A DNA stretch of 34,691 bases from SAR116 cluster bacterium AG-337-N21 (lineage in GTDB: Bacteria > Pseudomonadota > Alphaproteobacteria > Puniceispirillales > Marisalimonadaceae): NCBI GenBank assembly GCA_003282145.1, contig QBZZ01000023.1:1-34691 (forward strand). The letters run 5' to 3'. Under the pieces are notes generated by a model. That model did not search any database, was not told the DNA's origin, and saw only the letters and a program-made list of their open reading frames with translations. Positions 7,173 to 18,186 of this stretch are shown in pieces (position 1 is the first letter of the stretch; each line of letters begins with the position of its first letter). Both the position numbers and the translations under genes were made by a program.

Positions 7173-7487
7173 ATGATTACTATAATTCTAATAATTCACA
7201 TTATTTTAGCTGTATGTATCATATGTGCTGTTTTACTGCAGAAAAGTGAAGGTGGTGGATTAGGAATAGGGGGATCAAGTGGCGGTGCTGGAGGTGGTTT
7301 CATGACAGCCAGGGGCACTGCAAATTTTATGACAAAATTGACAGCATTTTTAGGCGCTTGTTTTTTCTTAACTTCAATAATACTTGCTTTATTATCGTCG
7401 AATAATGCTCCTTCTATTGCTAACGAAGTTGAAAAATCAATAGAAAAAAACTCAACATCGGAGCCTACTGTTCCTCTTGGTAACTAA
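7173..7487 (+). CDS. secG: Preprotein translocase subunit SecG
   Basis: About 104-residue inner-membrane protein that assists SecYEG translocation. It has two hydrophobic helices (about residues 2-22 and 51-71) separated by the Gly-rich family motif LLQKSEGGGLGIGGSSGGAGG and FMTARGTANFMTKLTAFL, with a low-complexity polar tail. Two ATG codons are adjacent (7170 overlapping the tpiA stop, and 7173). The AGGA at 7163-7166 is three bases from the first and six from the second, so 7173 is preferred. It follows tpiA directly, as in many relatives, and precedes pyrG by 19 bases. Confidence 0.93.
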   Translation: MITIILIIHIILAVCIICAVLLQKSEGGGLGIGGSSGGAGGGFMTARGTANFMTKLTAFLGACFFLTSIILALLSSNNAPSIANEVEKSIEKNSTSEPTVPLGN

Positions 7488-7491
7488 TTAA

Positions 7492-9156
<1,665 letters not shown>

Positions 9157-9178
9157 TGTCTATAAAATGTTGTAAATT

Positions 9179-10003
9179 ATGAAACAAAACATTATTAAAA
9201 TATTAGAATTTGAAGTTTCTAATATACACCCTTTTTTTTTAATTGCAGGACCATGTTCTATAGAATCAAAAGATCATGCAATTAATCACGCAGGAGTAAT
9301 AAATGAAATTTGTAAAAAACTAGGCATTAATTTTGTTTATAAATCTTCATTTGATAAAGCCAATAGATCAAGTAAAGGCTCTGAAAGAGGCATAGGTATA
9401 GAAAAAGGTTTAAATATATTATCAGATGTAAATAAAGAATTTAATATTCCAACTCTTACTGATGTTCACGAAAGCTATCAATGTAAAGAAGTTGCAAATG
9501 TTGTTGATATTATTCAAATACCTGCTTTTTTATGTAGACAAACTGACTTATTAACTGCTGCTGCTGAAACGCAAAAAATTATAAATATAAAAAAAGGGCA
9601 ATTTTTAGCGCCTTGGGACATGGAAAATGTAATAAATAAAGTTTTAGATGTTGGAAACAATAATATAATGTTAACAGAAAGAGGAACCTCCTTCGGTTAT
9701 AACACACTTGTTTCAGACATGCGTTCAATTCCACAAATGAGTAAATTTGGTTTCCCAATTATATTTGATGCAACACATTCGGTACAACAACCGGGAGGCT
9801 TGGGTTTAACGTCAGGCGGTCAAAGAGAATTTGTTTCAATATTATCTAGAGCAGCTGTATCAATTGGTATATCTGGATTATTTATTGAAGCTCATGAAAA
9901 TCCTGATAAAGCACCAAGTGACGGACCTAATATGGTAAAACTATCTGAACTTAAAAAATTACTCACTAAATTAATTGAAATAGATAAAATAATTAAGGTG
10001 TAG
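9179..10003 (+). CDS. kdsA: 3-deoxy-8-phosphooctulonate synthase (KDO-8-phosphate synthase)
   Basis: 274-residue aldolase-type enzyme joining phosphoenolpyruvate and arabinose 5-phosphate to make KDO-8-phosphate for the lipopolysaccharide core. Motifs: [26 protein letters not shown], the PTLTDVHES strand, [46 protein letters not shown], and [17 protein letters not shown]. Presence implies an LPS-type outer membrane with KDO. It lies in the pyrG-kdsA-eno run typical of alphaproteobacteria, with eno 25 bases on (cytosolic PEP producer beside a PEP consumer). No clear ribosome site precedes the ATG. A nine-T run sits near the 5' end (9232-9240), unremarkable in DNA this AT-rich. Confidence 0.96.
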   Translation: MKQNIIKILEFEVSNIHPFFLIAGPCSIESKDHAINHAGVINEICKKLGINFVYKSSFDKANRSSKGSERGIGIEKGLNILSDVNKEFNIPTLTDVHESYQCKEVANVVDIIQIPAFLCRQTDLLTAAAETQKIINIKKGQFLAPWDMENVINKVLDVGNNNIMLTERGTSFGYNTLVSDMRSIPQMSKFGFPIIFDATHSVQQPGGLGLTSGGQREFVSILSRAAVSIGISGLFIEAHENPDKAPSDGPNMVKLSELKKLLTKLIEIDKIIKV

Positions 10004-10028
10004 TATCTTATTTTATGTTGGAGTTAAT

Positions 10029-11315
10029 ATGGTTTATATATCTGATATTTTAGCTAGACAAATTTTAGATAGTAGAGGAAATCCTACCTTAGAAGTGGAT
10101 GTCAAATTATCTGACGGAAGTCTTGGCAGAGCGGCTGTACCTTCTGGAGCCTCAACTGGTGAATACGAGGCATACGAACTTAGAGACAATAATTTAAAGT
10201 TATTTAATGGAAAGAGTGTTCTTAAAGCTATTGAAAATATTAATGTAGAAATTTTTAATACCTTTTCTGGAAGAAATCCATTTCAACAAAGAATTATTGA
10301 TCGCGATTTAATTGATCTTGATGGTACCGCAAATAAAAATAAATTAGGTGCTAATGCTATACTAGGATTTTCAATGGCTGTTGCAAGAGCTGCTGCTAAA
10401 TCACAGAATTTACCTCTTTGGAAATACATTGGTGGTATGAGAGCCAACACTTTGCCTATTCCAATGATGAATATTATTAATGGCGGAGCTCATGCAAATA
10501 ATGGATTAGATTTTCAAGAATGTATGATAATGCCAATTGGATTTACTAAATTTTCTGATGCTCTAAGGTCAGGTGTAGAAATTTTTTATAATTTAAAAAA
10601 ACTCTTATCAAAAAAAGGGTTTTCAGTTGCTGTAGGTGATGAAGGTGGCTTTGCCCCAAATATAAATAGTCTTGAAGAAGCACTTTCATATATCGCAGAA
10701 TCTGTAGAAAATAGTGGATACAAACTTGGAGAAGAAATCTTTATTTCAATTGATGCTGCTGCTAGTGAATTTTATGAAAAAGATATTTACACATTAAAAG
10801 GAGAAAACAAAAAATATTCTTCTGACGAATTAGTTACATTTTGGGAAAATATTTGTAATAAATTTCCTATTGTTTCTATTGAAGATCCATTTGATGAAAA
10901 TGATTGGAACGGGTTTAAAGAGCTTACTAAGAGAATTGGGAAAAAGGTTCAAATAGTGGGTGATGATCTTTTTGTTACTAACAAAAAAAGACTTTTAAAA
11001 GGGATAAAAAATAGCTCAGCAAATTCTATTTTAATTAAACTTAATCAAATCGGAACACTCTCAGAAACACTAGAAACAATGGAGTTGGCTAAAGACGCAA
11101 ATTTTGGGGTTATTGTTTCTCACAGATCTGGTGAAACAGAAGATGTTTTTATTAGCGATCTTTGTGTTGCTCTAAATGCTGGTCAAATCAAAACAGGATC
11201 TTTATCGAGAAGTGACAGAACTGCTAAATATAATCAGCTTTTAAGAATTGAAGAGATGTTGGGAGAGGATGCTTATTATTTTGGCAATAATTTTTTTAAA
11301 AAATTTAATATTTAG
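10029..11315 (+). CDS. eno: Enolase
   Basis: 428-residue glycolytic enzyme converting 2-phosphoglycerate to phosphoenolpyruvate, also commonly part of the RNA degradosome. Visible are [28 protein letters not shown] (mobile loop Ser), [31 protein letters not shown] (catalytic Glu), [11 protein letters not shown] and [11 protein letters not shown] (Mg ligands), [14 protein letters not shown] (catalytic Lys), and SHRSGETED. Full length. A strong GGAG lies five bases before the ATG. ftsB follows after 11 bases, the usual neighbour. Confidence 0.98.
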   Translation: MVYISDILARQILDSRGNPTLEVDVKLSDGSLGRAAVPSGASTGEYEAYELRDNNLKLFNGKSVLKAIENINVEIFNTFSGRNPFQQRIIDRDLIDLDGTANKNKLGANAILGFSMAVARAAAKSQNLPLWKYIGGMRANTLPIPMMNIINGGAHANNGLDFQECMIMPIGFTKFSDALRSGVEIFYNLKKLLSKKGFSVAVGDEGGFAPNINSLEEALSYIAESVENSGYKLGEEIFISIDAAASEFYEKDIYTLKGENKKYSSDELVTFWENICNKFPIVSIEDPFDENDWNGFKELTKRIGKKVQIVGDDLFVTNKKRLLKGIKNSSANSILIKLNQIGTLSETLETMELAKDANFGVIVSHRSGETEDVFISDLCVALNAGQIKTGSLSRSDRTAKYNQLLRIEEMLGEDAYYFGNNFFKKFNI

Positions 11316-11326
11316 GATAATATAAC

Positions 11327-11638
11327 ATGTATAAATATTTAAATAGAAAAAATTTACTTTTAAATCTAATGACAGTTTTTTCTTTGCTAATATTTATTTT
11401 TTTTGTATCTCATATTTTTTTTGGAGAAAGATCACTTTGGAAAATTTTTTCATTGAATAATCAAATATCACTAGCCAAAAAGGAATATAGTATTTTACTT
11501 GATAAAAAAGTAAAAATTTCTTCAGAAATTAATCTCCTTCGGGATAATAATTTAGATCCTGATATCATTTCAGAAATTGCACACAAGTTATTAGGTCTTA
11601 TACATTCTGATCAAATAGTCATTGATATTCCTAAATAA
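11327..11638 (+). CDS. ftsB: Septum formation initiator protein (FtsB/DivIC family)
   Basis: 103-residue single-pass inner-membrane protein. A short basic N-terminus, one transmembrane helix (about residues 11-32, NLLLNLMTVFSLLIFIFFVS) and a periplasmic coiled coil (about 41-72, LNNQISLAKKEYSILLDKK onward) are followed by a small conserved end containing the DPDIISEIAHKLLGL segment, typical of alphaproteobacterial DivIC/FtsB proteins. FtsB bridges FtsL and FtsQ in the divisome. The position directly after eno is conserved across many proteobacteria. A hairpin terminator follows, so this is likely the end of the tpiA-to-ftsB operon. Confidence 0.88.
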   Translation: MYKYLNRKNLLLNLMTVFSLLIFIFFVSHIFFGERSLWKIFSLNNQISLAKKEYSILLDKKVKISSEINLLRDNNLDPDIISEIAHKLLGLIHSDQIVIDIPK

Positions 11639-11639
11639 C

Positions 11640-11672
11640 TTAAGATATTGTTAGGAATAATCTTAATTTTTT
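11640..11672 (+). terminator. Rho-independent terminator after ftsB
   Basis: A 7-base stem (TTAAGAT 11640-11646 with ATCTTAA 11660-11666), extended by three more pairs past a one-base bulge, closes a small loop and is followed directly by six T (11667-11672). It begins two bases after the ftsB stop and separates that operon from the pyruvate dehydrogenase operon. Confidence 0.7.
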
Positions 11673-11727
11673 GCTAAAAGATATTTTAATTATTCTGAGT
11701 TTTGTTTGCTAATAATACAGGTTAAAT

Positions 11728-12732
11728 ATGAAAAAAAATATATCATCTTTAGTTAAAAATAATTCAAAATTTAATTATGATCTAGATTTATTAAAAGATA
11801 TGTATAAAAAAATGCTTCTTATTAGAAGATTTGAAGAAAAAGCTGGTCAACTATATGGTATGGGTAAGATTGGTGGTTTTTGCCATTTATACATAGGTCA
11901 AGAAGCAGTTGTCGTAGGTATTCAGTCTGCACAAATTGATGGAGATAGTATCGTCACATCGTATAGAGATCACGGTCACATGATAGCATGTGATATGGAT
12001 CCTAAAGGTGTAATGGCGGAGTTAACGGGTAGAGAAGACGGTTATTCAAAAGGCAAAGGTGGATCTATGCATATGTTTAGCCGTGAAAAAGGATTTTTTG
12101 GGGGGCATGGTATAGTAGCTGCTCAAGTTCCAATTGGAGCGGGTTTAGCTTTTGCTCATAAATATAATGGAAACAAGAATGTTTGCATAACATACTTTGG
12201 AGATGGTGCGGCTAACCAAGGACAAGTTTATGAATCTTACAACATAGCTTCACTTTGGCAACTTCCTGTTATTTTTGTTATAGAAAATAATAAGTATGGT
12301 ATGGGCACATCTGTAAACAGGTCTTCTGCTGGTGATAATTTATCTGATAGAGGTAAAGCATACGGCATCAAATCAGAAATTGTTGATGGAATGGATATTA
12401 TTGCTGTTAGAGAAGCTGCAATTAAGGCTATTGAATATTGTAGATTAGGCAAAGGACCCTATATATTAGAAATGAAAACTTATAGATATAGAGGACATTC
12501 AATGTCTGACCCAGCAAAATATAGGACTAGAGACGAAGTTGAGCAAATTAGAAAAACATCTGACCCGATAGAAAATATTAAAGTTTTATTAAATAAAATG
12601 GGTGTTGTAGACAAAGTTCTTAAAGATATTGATGTTGAAATAAAATCTATAATAGCTGATGCCGCAAGATTTGCACAAGATTCACCAGAACCCTCCCCAT
12701 CTGAATTATATACTGATATAACTATTAATTAG
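11728..12732 (+). CDS. pdhA: Pyruvate dehydrogenase E1 component, alpha subunit
   Basis: 334-residue thiamine-diphosphate subunit that, with the beta subunit, decarboxylates pyruvate. It shows MLLIRRFEEKAGQLYGMGKI, GFCHLYIGQEAVVVG, TSYRDHGHMIA, GKGGSMHMFS, the ThDP motif GDGAANQGQVYES...NNKYGMGTS (about residues 158-194), and the phosphorylation-loop-like segment YRGHSMSDPAKYRTRDEV. The AGG six bases before the ATG is a fair ribosome site. It is first in the pdhA-pdhB-pdhC-lpd-lipA operon, which starts just past the ftsB terminator, so a promoter should lie at about 11673-11727, though I see no clear -35/-10 pair. Confidence 0.97.
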   Translation: MKKNISSLVKNNSKFNYDLDLLKDMYKKMLLIRRFEEKAGQLYGMGKIGGFCHLYIGQEAVVVGIQSAQIDGDSIVTSYRDHGHMIACDMDPKGVMAELTGREDGYSKGKGGSMHMFSREKGFFGGHGIVAAQVPIGAGLAFAHKYNGNKNVCITYFGDGAANQGQVYESYNIASLWQLPVIFVIENNKYGMGTSVNRSSAGDNLSDRGKAYGIKSEIVDGMDIIAVREAAIKAIEYCRLGKGPYILEMKTYRYRGHSMSDPAKYRTRDEVEQIRKTSDPIENIKVLLNKMGVVDKVLKDIDVEIKSIIADAARFAQDSPEPSPSELYTDITIN

Positions 12733-12742
12733 TGGTGATTAA

Positions 12743-14077
12743 ATGACAATTGAAATTTTAATGCCTGCTTTAAGCCCAACCATGGAAGAGGGTACGTTAG
12801 CTAAATGGCTTGTAAATGAAGGAGATTCAATTTCTTCTGGTGATTTAATTGCAGAAATAGAAACAGATAAAGCTACAATGGAAGTTGAGGCAGTAGATGA
12901 CGGTAAAATAGGTCAATTGCTAGTTCCAGCTGGAACTGAGGGTGTCAAAGTTAATACCCCAATAGCATTGTTAATTGATTCAAACGAATTACCCCATACT
13001 TCGATAAAAACTATTGCTGATAAACCTTATTTAGAAAAAGAAAAAATTACAACTGAGCTTAAAATAGATAAACCTGTTACACTAGAGCCTAATTCAAGTA
13101 TTATTACAGTAAGAGAAGCATTAAGAAATGCAATGGCTGAAGAAATGAGATCCGACAAAAAAGTTTTTGTAATGGGAGAAGAAGTTGCGGAATATCAAGG
13201 TGCATATAAAGTAACTCAGGGTTTGCTTGATGAATTTGGTAACAAAAGAGTATATGACACTCCAATCACAGAGCATGGCTTTGCAGGTATTGGTATTGGA
13301 GCAGCTTTTGGTAACTTAAAACCGATCGTAGAATTTATGACCTTTAATTTTGCAATGCAAGCAATGGATCAAATAATTAATTCGGCGGCTAAAACACTCT
13401 ACATGTCTGGTGGTCAAATGGGTTGCCCAATTGTTTTTAGAGGACCTAATGGAGCAGCTTCTCGTGTTGCAGCACAGCATAGTCAATGTTATGCTAGTTG
13501 GTATTCCCATTGTCCTGGTTTAAAAGTTGTTTCACCATGGTCTAGTAAAGATGCCAAAGGATTATTGAAATCTGCAATAAGAGATCCAGATCCTGTAATT
13601 TTTCTTGAAAATGAAGTTATGTATGGACAATCCTTTAGTTGTCCAGATGATGATGATTTCTTGGTACCAATAGGACAAGCTAATATCGAAAAAGAAGGTT
13701 CAGATGTTACCATTATTGCTTTTTCTATAATGGTAGGAAAATCTCTTGAAGCAGCAGATATTTTGAATGAAAAAGGAATAAAAGCTGAAGTCATTAACCT
13801 AAGATCGTTACGTCCTTTGGATATCGAAACTATAATTAATTCTGTTAAAAAAACTAATAGAGCAGTGACATGTGAGGAAGGTTTTCCTTTTGCGGGAATT
13901 GGTGCAGAAATTTCTGCAGCCATTAATGAAAATGCTTTTGATTGGCTAGATGCTCCTGTAAAAAGAGTAACGGGTAAAGATGTACCAATGCCTTACGCTG
14001 CTAATTTAGAAAAATTAGCTCTTCCTCAAGTTGATGATATTGTTAACGCATGTAGTGAAGTGTGTTATAAAAGTTGA
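12743..14077 (+). CDS. pdhB: Pyruvate dehydrogenase E1 component, beta subunit with N-terminal lipoyl domain
   Basis: 444-residue subunit. Residues 1 to about 78 are a complete lipoyl domain ([19 protein letters not shown]... with the lipoylated Lys43 in [11 protein letters not shown]). A short linker (about 80-120) leads to the transketolase-like E1-beta body ([36 protein letters not shown], the [18 protein letters not shown] stretch, [16 protein letters not shown], and the C-terminal [13 protein letters not shown]). Fusion of a lipoyl domain to E1-beta is known in several alphaproteobacteria, and its match to the one on PdhC is close in protein but diverged at silent sites, so the duplication is old. 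It lies 10 bases from pdhA and 9 bases from pdhC. The gene stops with TGA. Confidence 0.96.
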   Translation: MTIEILMPALSPTMEEGTLAKWLVNEGDSISSGDLIAEIETDKATMEVEAVDDGKIGQLLVPAGTEGVKVNTPIALLIDSNELPHTSIKTIADKPYLEKEKITTELKIDKPVTLEPNSSIITVREALRNAMAEEMRSDKKVFVMGEEVAEYQGAYKVTQGLLDEFGNKRVYDTPITEHGFAGIGIGAAFGNLKPIVEFMTFNFAMQAMDQIINSAAKTLYMSGGQMGCPIVFRGPNGAASRVAAQHSQCYASWYSHCPGLKVVSPWSSKDAKGLLKSAIRDPDPVIFLENEVMYGQSFSCPDDDDFLVPIGQANIEKEGSDVTIIAFSIMVGKSLEAADILNEKGIKAEVINLRSLRPLDIETIINSVKKTNRAVTCEEGFPFAGIGAEISAAINENAFDWLDAPVKRVTGKDVPMPYAANLEKLALPQVDDIVNACSEVCYKS

Positions 14078-14086
14078 GGATATGAA

Positions 14087-15352
14087 ATGAGTATAGATAT
14101 CTTGATGCCAGCACTTAGCCCTACAATGGAAGAAGGCACTTTATCAAAATGGTTAGTAAAAGAAGGTGATAAGGTTGTATCTGGTGACTTAATCGCTGAA
14201 ATAGAAACTGACAAAGCCACAATGGAGGTCGAAGCTATAGATGATGGCGTTATTGGTAAAATTTTAGTTAATGAAGGTCAAGAAGCAATAAAAGTTAATG
14301 TCCCAATTGCTATTTTACTTCTAGACGGTGAAGATGTAATAGATTTAAATACTGAATTAGATGAAGAAAAAAATGATAATAAGTCTATAGAAAAAGAGAC
14401 TATATTTGAGACTAAATTGAAAGATAATGAAGAGAATATAGTAACTAATCCTGAACCTGTTTTAAATAGTGAACAAAAAGAAGAATTTTTAGATGCAAAT
14501 AACAAAAGAAAATTTATTTCACCTCTTGCAAAAAGAATTGCAAAACAAAGAGATATAGATATTAGTTTATTAAATGGTTCTGGACCTAATGGTAGGATAT
14601 TAAAAATAGACGTTGAAAAATTCAATGATAATAAAAATGTCAAAAATATAAATATAGCCTCACCAGAGAATTTTGAACTAGTTAAAAATAGTTCAATGCG
14701 AAAAACGATTGCAGACAGGCTTGTCAAATCAAAAAACGAAGCACCTCATTTTTATCTTTCCATAGATTGTAACATAGACGAACTTTTAAATATCAGAAGT
14801 GTTTTAAACTCTAAAGCTAAAGAAAAATATAAAATATCAGTAAATGATATGATTATAAAAGCATCTAGTGCGGCGCTAATGAAAGTACCTAAAGCAAATG
14901 CTAGTTGGGAAAATGAAAATACTAAATACTTTAAAACTACTGATATATCTGTCGCTGTAGCAATTGAGGGTGGGTTAATTACACCTATTATTAAAGACGT
15001 CCAATCAAAGGGCTTGCTAGAAATATCTAAAGATATGAAGAATTTGGCGGATAAAGCTAAGAGTGGAAAATTGCTACCGGAAGAATATGTCGGAGGCAGT
15101 TTTTCAATTTCTAATCTTGGTATGTATGGTATTAAAGAATTTTCAGCAGTTATAAACCCACCGCAAGGATGTATTTTGGCTGTTGGATCAGGTGAAAAAC
15201 GTCCAGTTGTTATTAAAGAACAGATAATAATAGCTTCTATAATGACAGTTACATTGTCGTGTGATCATCGGGTAGTTGATGGCGCAGTTGGAGCTGAACT
15301 TTTATCAGAATTTAAAAATTTTATTGAAAATCCCTCATTAATGCTTTTGTAG
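14087..15352 (+). CDS. pdhC: Pyruvate dehydrogenase E2, dihydrolipoamide acetyltransferase
   Basis: 421-residue core subunit. One lipoyl domain (1 to about 79, lipoyl Lys43), an acidic/Lys linker (about 85-138), a peripheral-subunit-binding domain (about 141-178: [18 protein letters not shown] then [16 protein letters not shown]), a second linker, and the catalytic acetyltransferase domain (about 195-421) with the active-site His394 and Asp398 in [14 protein letters not shown]. It forms the core on which E1 and E3 assemble. Having one lipoyl domain here plus one on PdhB gives two swinging arms per E1/E2 pair. GAGGA lies just before the ATG. lpd follows eight bases after the stop. Confidence 0.97.
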   Translation: MSIDILMPALSPTMEEGTLSKWLVKEGDKVVSGDLIAEIETDKATMEVEAIDDGVIGKILVNEGQEAIKVNVPIAILLLDGEDVIDLNTELDEEKNDNKSIEKETIFETKLKDNEENIVTNPEPVLNSEQKEEFLDANNKRKFISPLAKRIAKQRDIDISLLNGSGPNGRILKIDVEKFNDNKNVKNINIASPENFELVKNSSMRKTIADRLVKSKNEAPHFYLSIDCNIDELLNIRSVLNSKAKEKYKISVNDMIIKASSAALMKVPKANASWENENTKYFKTTDISVAVAIEGGLITPIIKDVQSKGLLEISKDMKNLADKAKSGKLLPEEYVGGSFSISNLGMYGIKEFSAVINPPQGCILAVGSGEKRPVVIKEQIIIASIMTVTLSCDHRVVDGAVGAELLSEFKNFIENPSLMLL

Positions 15353-15360
15353 GAATAAAT

Positions 15361-16770
15361 ATGACAAAAAATGATTATGACCTAATTGTAATTGGTGGTG
15401 GCCCTGGAGGTTACGTAGCTGCTATAAAAGCATCTCAACTAGGAATGTCTGTTGCATTAGTTGAAGACAAACATTTGGGCGGAATTTGTTTAAATTGGGG
15501 TTGTATTCCAACAAAAGCTTTACTTAGAGCAAGTGAAATTAGACATATGCTTGATAATGTTGGAGAGTTTGGTTTTACTATTTCTAACATAAAAATGGAT
15601 ATTAATAATATAACAAAACGTTCAAGAAAAGTAGCAGCTCAGTTATCGGGTGGTATAAGTCATCTTTTAAAAAAAAATAAAGTTCATGTTTTTGAAGGTT
15701 TTGGATATTTAGATAAAGGCACAGTTGATTCAAAAATAATTATTATAAAAACTGAAAAAGAGATTATTAGAAAAAAAGCACAAAACGTTATTATCGCAAC
15801 AGGAGCAAGATCTAGGAATTTACCTTTTGTGTCTTCAGATGGCATAAATATTTGGGACTACAAGACTGCAATGACGCCTCCAAAGTTACCATCTTCACTT
15901 ATTATTATTGGCTCTGGCGCTATAGGAATGGAGTTTGCATCCTTTTATAATGATTTAGGAGTTAATGTTACTGTTGTAGAGGCATTGCCATCTATTTTAC
16001 CAAATGAGGATGAAGATATATCAAAAATTGTAGAAAATAATTTTAAAAAAAGAGGAATGAATATTAAAACAAATGCAACTTTAAAATCTGTAAAAACTCT
16101 CGACAAATCAGTGTCTGCTGAAGTTTCAGTAAATGGTAAAATTGAAAAAATTAACTCTGAAAAATTAATTTTAGCTATTGGTATTATCGCTAATACTGAA
16201 AATCTAGGTTTAAATAATTATAATATTAAAATAGATAAAGGTCATATTATAACCAATGAATGGTTAGAAACAGATGAAAAGGGCATTTATGCTATCGGAG
16301 ATGTAACTGCTGGACCATGGTTAGCACACAAGGCAAGTCACGAAGGCATTTTATGTGTAGAAAAAATAGCTGGTCATAAAAATTTAAGACCTATAGATAA
16401 AAACTCTATACCTGGTTGTACATATTGCAGACCACAGGTAGCGTCTATAGGATTAACAGAAAAAAATGCAATGTCTCAAAACTTAAATATAAAGGTAGGA
16501 AAATTCCCCTTCATTGGTAATGGTAAAGCTATTGCTTTAGGAGATTCTGAAGGAATGATAAAAACAATATTTAACAAAGATACAGGAGAATTGATAGGTG
16601 CTCATATGGTTGGACCAGAAGTTACTGAGTTAATACAAGGGTTTTCAATAGCTAAAAAATTAGAAACGACTGAACAGGAATTAATGCATACTATTTTTCC
16701 TCATCCAACTCTTTCAGAAAGTATGCATGAATCTGTCCTTGATGCATATAATCAAGCTATTCATTATTAA
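15361..16770 (+). CDS. lpd: Dihydrolipoyl dehydrogenase (E3)
   Basis: 469-residue FAD disulfide oxidoreductase reoxidising dihydrolipoamide with NAD. FAD-binding VIGGGPGGYVAAI (about residues 10-22), redox pair Cys43/Cys48 in GGICLNWGCIPTKALL, NAD-binding IIGSGAIGMEFASFY, FAD motif GIYAIGDVTAGPWLAHKA, and the C-terminal dimer-interface active-site segment IFPHPTLSESMHE. The ICLNWGCIPTK form (rather than TCLNVGCIPSK) is the type usually linked to alphaproteobacterial PDH operons. It follows pdhC by eight bases, so it is most likely the PDH-dedicated copy. Confidence 0.97.
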   Translation: MTKNDYDLIVIGGGPGGYVAAIKASQLGMSVALVEDKHLGGICLNWGCIPTKALLRASEIRHMLDNVGEFGFTISNIKMDINNITKRSRKVAAQLSGGISHLLKKNKVHVFEGFGYLDKGTVDSKIIIIKTEKEIIRKKAQNVIIATGARSRNLPFVSSDGINIWDYKTAMTPPKLPSSLIIIGSGAIGMEFASFYNDLGVNVTVVEALPSILPNEDEDISKIVENNFKKRGMNIKTNATLKSVKTLDKSVSAEVSVNGKIEKINSEKLILAIGIIANTENLGLNNYNIKIDKGHIITNEWLETDEKGIYAIGDVTAGPWLAHKASHEGILCVEKIAGHKNLRPIDKNSIPGCTYCRPQVASIGLTEKNAMSQNLNIKVGKFPFIGNGKAIALGDSEGMIKTIFNKDTGELIGAHMVGPEVTELIQGFSIAKKLETTEQELMHTIFPHPTLSESMHESVLDAYNQAIHY

Positions 16771-16791
16771 AATAATCTTATAAAATATATA

Positions 16792-17757
16792 ATGATAAAG
16801 ACAATGAATGAAATAAAAAAAATAAGACATCCAGAAAAAATACATAAGCGTGATAATATTTCACCCCCAAAGCCAAAGTGGCTAAGAGTAAAAGCCCCAT
16901 CAGGAAAAATTTTTGATGAAACAAAAGGGTTATTAGACGGTTTAAACATTACAACTGTATGTGAAGAAGCTAGTTGTCCTAATATAGGTAATTGTTGGTC
17001 AAAAAAACATGCAACGATGATGATTATGGGTGATATTTGTACTAGAGCTTGTTCTTTTTGTAATGTTGCGACTGGTAAACCTATGGGACTTGATCTATCT
17101 GAACCTATTAGAGTTGCAAAGTCAGTAGCAAGGTTAAATTTAAGTCACGTTGTAATAACGTCTGTTGATAGAGACGATTTAAATGACGGTGGAGCAGAGC
17201 ATTTTGTTAATACAATTACTGATATAAGAAAATTATCTCCAAAAACATCTATTGAAATTCTAACTCCAGACTTTTTAAGAAAAGATGGTGCTTTAGAAAA
17301 AGTTATTAATGCAAAACCTGATGTTTTTAATCACAATCTTGAAACTGTACCAAGATTATACCCAACTGTAAGGCCGGGAGCAAGATACTTTCATTCATTG
17401 AGTTTACTTGCAAAAGTGAAAGAAATTGACCCAAACATATTCACTAAATCTGGAATAATGGTAGGACTTGGTGAGAATGAAAATGAAGTTTACCAAGTAA
17501 TGGATGACATGAGATCAGCGAATATTGATTTTTTAACGATTGGACAGTATCTCCAACCAACTATCAAACACCATAAGGTTGAAAAGTATGTTGATCCTTT
17601 AGAATTTAAAAATTATCAAAAAATAGCACTTGCAAAAGGATTTCTAGTTGTTTCTTCTTCTCCCTTTACAAGAAGTAGCTTCCATGCAAGCGAAGATTTT
17701 GAAAAACTAAAACAAGCAAGGGTTAATTTGTACAATGGGTTAAAAAGAAATAATTAA
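16792..17757 (+). CDS. lipA: Lipoyl synthase
   Basis: 321-residue radical-SAM enzyme inserting two sulfurs into protein-bound octanoyl groups, here next to the lipoyl-bearing PDH subunits it serves. The auxiliary cluster Cys are 57, 62 and 68 ([13 protein letters not shown]-x4-C-x5-C), the radical-SAM cluster Cys are 83, 87 and 90 (CTRACSFC), and the C-terminal [10 protein letters not shown] carries the Ser ligand of the auxiliary cluster. Two ATGs are possible (16792 and 16804); neither has a clear ribosome site, and residues before KIRHPEK are not conserved, so the start is uncertain by four codons. It ends directly against the next gene (TAA immediately followed by ATG). Confidence 0.96.
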   Translation: MIKTMNEIKKIRHPEKIHKRDNISPPKPKWLRVKAPSGKIFDETKGLLDGLNITTVCEEASCPNIGNCWSKKHATMMIMGDICTRACSFCNVATGKPMGLDLSEPIRVAKSVARLNLSHVVITSVDRDDLNDGGAEHFVNTITDIRKLSPKTSIEILTPDFLRKDGALEKVINAKPDVFNHNLETVPRLYPTVRPGARYFHSLSLLAKVKEIDPNIFTKSGIMVGLGENENEVYQVMDDMRSANIDFLTIGQYLQPTIKHHKVEKYVDPLEFKNYQKIALAKGFLVVSSSPFTRSSFHASEDFEKLKQARVNLYNGLKRNN

Positions 17758-18186
17758 ATGAGGCATGAAGAGCGTAGGGTTATAAATCATTCCCCATTAA
17801 ATTTATTTAAATTAGTTTCTGATGTTAAAAAGTACCCAGAATTTTTACCTTGGTGCTTAGGTGCAAGAGTTAAAAACAATTCCAAAAACAATTTTGACGC
17901 TGACTTGATTATTGGCTTTAAAATATATAAAGAAATATATTCATCACAAGTTATTTTAGATCGTGTCAATAAAAAGATAATTGTAAACTATAAAGACGGT
18001 CCATTTGAACATCTTGATAATTATTGGATATTCAAAGACAACATGAAAGGTTGTGAAGTTGAATTTATGGTTGATTTTAAATTTAAATCTGTTTTCCTAC
18101 AAACGCTAATGGAAACTTTATTTTCTGAAGCTGTCCGAAGAATGGTAGGTGCATTTGAAAAGAGAGCAAATGAATTATTTAATTAA
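17758..18186 (+). CDS. Coq10/RatA-type START-domain protein
   Basis: 142-residue polyketide-cyclase/START-like protein. The family start is clear: a short strand, then LFKLVSDVKKYPEFLPWCLGARV, with the typical D-V-x-x-Y-P-x-F-L-P-W-C. The C-terminal helix (LMETLFSEAVRRMVGAFEKRANEL) is equally characteristic. Relatives include mitochondrial Coq10, which binds ubiquinone, and E. coli RatA, described as a ribosome-association toxin; in alphaproteobacteria next to lipA the Coq10-like role is more plausible, but the sequence alone does not decide. There is no antitoxin partner (ratB) beside it. It begins on the base after the lipA stop and overlaps the 3' end of the convergent cinA by eight bases (palindromic TTAATTAA holding both stops). 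Confidence 0.85.
   Translation: MRHEERRVINHSPLNLFKLVSDVKKYPEFLPWCLGARVKNNSKNNFDADLIIGFKIYKEIYSSQVILDRVNKKIIVNYKDGPFEHLDNYWIFKDNMKGCEVEFMVDFKFKSVFLQTLMETLFSEAVRRMVGAFEKRANELFN

Noticed and set aside
9232-9240. Nine-T run near the start of kdsA as a phase-variable tract
   Set aside because: T and A runs of this length are expected by chance in such AT-rich DNA, unlike the G run in fabH.
13489-13923. Open frame of 144 codons opposite pdhB
   Set aside because: Lies entirely within conserved pdhB coding sequence and has no recognisable protein features.
14278-14727. Open frame of 149 codons opposite pdhC
   Set aside because: Shadow of the charged linker of pdhC (Glu/Lys codons read as Ser/Phe on the other strand).
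17758-18186. RatA as part of a RatA-RatB toxin-antitoxin pair
   Set aside because: No ratB-like gene is adjacent; the neighbouring lipA and respiratory/lipid context fits a Coq10-like role better.
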